Source: Cenococcum geophilum 1.58
Lineage: Eukaryota > Ascomycota > Dothideomycetes > Gloniales > Gloniaceae
Length of the DNA: 64,000 bases
Direction of reading: 5' to 3'
NCBI GenBank assembly: GCA_001692895.1
Contig: KV748180.1
Location: 4,127,169-4,191,168 of the forward strand
Below, piece after piece: positions 60,301-64,000 of this stretch (within the stretch, counting starts at the first letter, position 1; every line of letters begins with the position of its first letter). The translations under genes and the position numbers were made by a program. Below the pieces are notes generated by a model. The model worked only from the letters and a program-made list of their open reading frames with translations. It made no database searches and was not told where the DNA came from.

Positions 60301-63300
60301 GACCCTTAAAGGAATTTAAGGACGATACTTAAATTTATAAGTTAATTAGTAAGATTAGCAGTTTAAAGCGCTAATAGATAGTAGAGTAACGCGAAACTAT
60401 ATCTTACTACCAGTAATTAAGAGAATAGGATTACCTTATAGACAGAAGGAATAACCTTACCTATTAGTTATAATTTTAGGAGATCTAATAGCTTACGGAG
60501 GAGGGATTATTAATCTTAAAATAGGACTAATTTAGATAACTATTAAAGAAAGACGAATTGAGATGTCTTTTAATATCCTACCGTTGGGACAGGATGAGGC
60601 AGTATTAGGCATGCCTTGGTTATAAGAATATAATCTAAGGATCGATTAGATTATAGGTTAAGTTAATATTAAAGATACTTAACGCCGTAAGATGCGATAG
60701 TAAACTAAGTTGGTATAGTACTAAGTTAGAGCAATATACGAAGAAACTAAGCAAGGCTTAAGTTATGTACTAAAAAGATACCACAAATATGGCAAAAAAC
60801 TATAGTTACCAGAAAGTAAAAAGCTAGCAGATTATGCAGTATAGGACTATAAAATAGAGTTAGAACTAGGAATAAGTCTAAGGTTCTTTCTAACCTATAA
60901 GCTTACTTAGGAGGAGTTAAGCGTACTTAAAGAGTTTATCTAGGAGAACTTACGAAAGGGATATATTAGACTATTATAGTTATTAGTAGGTTATCTAGTA
61001 TTATTCGTACCAAAGAAAAACGGAAAGCTTAGGTTATGCATTAACTATAGACAGTTAAACAGCATTACTAGGAAGGATAGGTATTCTTTACCCTTAATTA
61101 GCGAAATCTAGGATTGGATAGGTAATGCGTAAATCTTTATAAAGATAGATCTAAGATAGGCGTACCATTAGATTAGAATTAAGGAAGGCAATGAATAGAA
61201 GGCAGCCTTTAGATCGAGAGAATGACTATATAAACCATTAGTTATGCAATTTGGGTTAACGAATGCATTAGCAATGTTTTAGAAGCGAATTAATAGTATA
61301 TTAGGAGAACACCTCGATGAGTTTGTTATAGCATACCTCGATAATATTATTATCTACTTAATAACTAAGGAAGAATATGGGGAATACGTTAAATGGGTCT
61401 TAAAGAGACTATAAGAAGAACAGATGCTAGTAGCAATTAAGAAATACGAGTTCTTTATAAGGAAGACCGATTTTATCGGATTTATTATTAAACTAGGTTA
61501 TATTAGTATGGACCTAAAGAAGATTGAAGCTATAGTAAGCTAGTAAAAACTAGAGAATGTAACGCAGTTAAGGTTATTCTTAGGGTTTTATAACTACTAC
61601 AGAAGGTTTATAGTATAATGGTTAAAGAATGTTAAACCATTTACCAGGCTTATAAAGAAAGAGGAACTATAGATATAGGGAGACGAGTAAAAGAAGTTGT
61701 TTAAAGAACTTAAGGAGTTATTTACCTAGGAGCTAATCCTTAAGATCTATTAACTAGGACTAGATACGGTTGTAGAAACGGACGTATTAGACTATATACT
61801 AGGAGTATGTTTACTATAGAAGTATAAGGATATATAGCATCCAGTAGTATACTATAGTAAAAAGATAACACCACCGGAGTTAAACCATGACGTTTATAAT
61901 AAGGAGTTATTAGGTATAGTTATAGTACTTAAGGAATAGAGAGCATTCTTATAAGGCGTAGAGAAACTATTTATAGTTAAGATAGATTATAAGAACCTAA
62001 CGGGGTTCCTAATAACAAAAGAACTTAATTATAGATAAGTTAGATGGGTAGAGATGCTTATAGAATACCATTTTAAGATTTAGTATACTAAAGGAATAGA
62101 GAATACAAGAGTAGATGCATTTAGTAGAAAGGCTAAACTATAAAATAATAAAAAACTATTGGGAGCAATACTACACAGAGATAAGGATAAATTAATTAGA
62201 TATAATTACCCTAAACTGGTAGCAACTTAAGAGGATAACGAACTAGAAAGAGTCTACGAGATACTGGAAAGCTTTTAGGTATAGAGAATTCTAGAAGCAT
62301 AGCTAGAAGATCTATAGATGGATATATACAAAAGTTAAGAAGTAAAGTACATCCTAAAGAGTGTAGTAGAGCATATCGTAAAAGACTTCTATAAGGGAAT
62401 AACTTAAGGACATAATGGAGTAATAGGCTTAGTGTTAAGACTTTAGGAAGAATACATTATTAACGGAATCTGGAATATCGCAAGAAAGGTAATAAAAGAG
62501 TGTTTAGATTGCTAAAGGAATAAACTAATAAGGCATAAGCTATATAGAGGGCTACAACCTATTAAAACACTAGAGAGACTATAGGAGGTTATATTATAGG
62601 ACTTTATTATTAAGTTACTAAAGTTAAGAGATCCTATTACTGGATAAGATTATAATATAATTTTAGTAATAGTAGATAAGCTTATAAAGTGGGGATACTT
62701 TATAGTATGCACAGAAGAAATCTTAGCGGAAGATATCGCTAGAATCTATATTAAAGAAGTGTTTATAAGATATAGAGCACTAAGCAAGATTATATTAGAT
62801 AGAGATTTAAGATTTATAGCAGCATTTTAGGAGGTATTCTTAGCGGAGTAAGGAGTTTAAGCAGTAACTTCTACCGTATATTATCCGTAGACAGACGGTT
62901 AAATAGAAAAATTAAATTAGATGCTAGAATAGTATCTAAGGTATTATATTAATTATGCATAAAATAATTGGGTATTGCTATTATTAGTTATATAGTTTAT
63001 ATATAATGCAACACTACAGGAAGGAATAGGCATATTACTATTTAAGGCGAATTATGGATATAAGCTAAGAATATTATTATTACTACGGTAAGCGAAGAAA
63101 ACGAGTAGTATAGCTAAAGAAAGAATGAAGATATTAATAAATCTTTATATAGACCTTATAGAATTAGTAAAGGAAGTATAAGAAAGAATAAAAAGGTACT
63201 ATAATGCTAAGAGATCTAAGGGACCAGATCTTAAGGAGGGAGATAAAGTGTAGCTACTATATAAAAATTTTAAGAGTTAACGGCTAAGTAAGAAGTTAAA

Positions 63301-63700
63301 CTATGTTAGACTAGGACCTTTTAAAATTATATAGAGGATTTTACTAGTTACGTTTAAGTTAAACCTACTAGCCAAGATGAAAATTTACCCTATATAGCAT
63401 ATTATAATGCTAAAGCCAGTATACGGGAATATTAAGCTACTAGTTTATAAAGCAGACACGTATAGAGGATAGGAAGAAGACAAATAGTAAGTTTTAAAGA
63501 TCGTTAGTTATAAGGACGTTAACAATAAAATATAGTATAAGGNTAAGTAGATAGGCTATAATAAGACTATCTAAGAGCTATTAGAGAATTTAAAGAACGC
63601 TATAGGAAAGGTATAGGAGTATTAAAAGAGATTAGGTCAGGTAGTATTAATAAAAAGGGATCGCTAAAAAATAAATTACCTAAGGGGGACCTAAGAAGAG
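60301..63700 (+). pseudogene. Chromovirus pol (copy 2)
   Basis: Protease ALIDSRV at about 60380. RT IAYLDNIIIYL at about 61329-61358 (one Asp retained, the other changed to Asn). RNase H near 61770-62130. Integrase near 62640-62900 (VIVDKLIKWGYF, TVYYP.TDG). Chromodomain near 63530-63625 with an N in it. Dead, as in copy 1, but with a different set of lesions. Confidence 0.85.
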
Positions 63701-64000
63701 TAGTTACCAAACTACTTAAATCTATTTCCTTCTTAGTTAAAAGAGAACCCGTTCTTTTATTACTAAATTTCTATAAACCTTATTTTATAAGTTTCTACTC
63801 CTTAAAACGGACCTTCTTACGAACCTTCTTAAGACGGATTAGTTAAGCGGACGCCGCAAGACGAGATTTAAGGGCCCGTTGTTAAGCATTAGCAGCCTCT
63901 TATTTAGCATTATAAAAACGGCGTAACTCCGCTAGGGTAATAGATAGTTTATTATCTAGCCGCGTAGTAGTAGATTAAATATAAAACCTTAAGATAGATA
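63701..64000 (+). other. 3' region of chromovirus copy 2 before its 3' LTR
   Basis: Corresponds to about 44560-44850 of copy 1. No separate gene is recognised in either copy; the region is Lys/Leu-rich in the pol frame and may be a C-terminal extension after the chromodomain. Confidence 0.5.

Larger units (their letters stand above)
56842..64000 (+). mobile_element. Chromovirus copy 2, cut by the window end
   Basis: Collinear with 37708-44850 along its whole length, with the same gag start and pol order. The 3' LTR should begin about 390 bp beyond the window. It is independently RIP-mutated: many sites that are intact in copy 1 are changed here, and vice versa. Confidence 0.9.

Noticed and set aside
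1..64000. Telomeric repeat arrays to support a chromosome end
   Set aside because: No tandem TTAGGG or CCCTAA run is present; isolated matches are single copies within AT-rich sequence.
1..64000. Functional host genes between the repeats
   Set aside because: Every coding-like stretch that could be read is interrupted by stops and belongs, where recognisable, to a mobile or multicopy element.

Overview
The window looks like one continuous block of fungal transposable-element relics. I see no intact gene, no rRNA and no convincing functional tRNA. Nearly every recognisable coding stretch is riddled with TAG/TAA where Gln or Trp is expected. It also shows matching His-to-Tyr, Cys-to-Tyr, Asp-to-Asn and Gly-to-Arg/Ser changes, and CpA/TpG is scarce while TpA is very common. 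That is the signature of repeat-induced point mutation (RIP), so the source is most likely a filamentous ascomycete (Pezizomycotina). A RecQ-type helicase relic resembling telomere-linked helicases makes a subtelomeric or other heterochromatic location plausible.

Layout. 1-10160 is an old RIP-degraded backbone carrying a Crypton-like tyrosine recombinase relic (minus strand, about 9240 down to 5300). Two younger, less mutated elements interrupt it: a 2.66-kb retroposon at 1682-4340 (minus, 14-bp target duplication), and a 2.0-kb element at 6912-8902 with 14-bp inverted termini and a TA duplication, filled with micro- and minisatellites. 10163-13200 is the RecQ-like helicase relic (plus). 13545-27485 holds two direct copies of an unrecognised unit (minus-strand ORF of about 1,050 codons, next to a Gypsy integrase tail). 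The first copy is split by a 3.7-kb chimeric retroposon (14444-18117); the second carries a 190-bp insert (26576-26765). 27486-30587 is an unrecognised minus-strand relic. 30588-31585 is a second copy of the helicase 5' region running into a 12-bp minisatellite. 31650-34090 is a minus-strand Tad1/I-like LINE 3' half. 34561-47605 is a plus-strand LINE split by a complete Ty3/Gypsy chromovirus (37708-45661, 425-bp LTRs, TAAAT duplication). 47606-48110 is a truncated LINE end. 48160-56775 is a minus-strand LINE split by a 995-bp retroposon (48349-49343, 14-bp duplication) and by a second chromovirus family (49453-55812, 193-bp LTRs, CTAA duplication). 56842 to the window end is a second copy of the first chromovirus, cut by the window edge.

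The most notable structure is a 1,765-bp module found twice in inverted orientation (2576-4340 and 14444-16208). Both copies have the same 5' end and the same length, but they are joined to different 3' parts. In one copy the partner is the 3' half of a LINE, and the whole chimera is bounded by a 14-bp target duplication. The retroposons at 1682-4340 and 48349-49343 also have exactly 14-bp duplications, and they share 3'-end features with each other. I infer a LINE-mobilised family of retroposons and chimeras, analogous to the WEIRD/MINE system known from Magnaporthe but with an unrecognised module. The TIR-bounded satellite carrier at 6912-8902 is the second most unusual item.

All boundaries of coding relics are approximate, because they were read by eye from mutated sequence.
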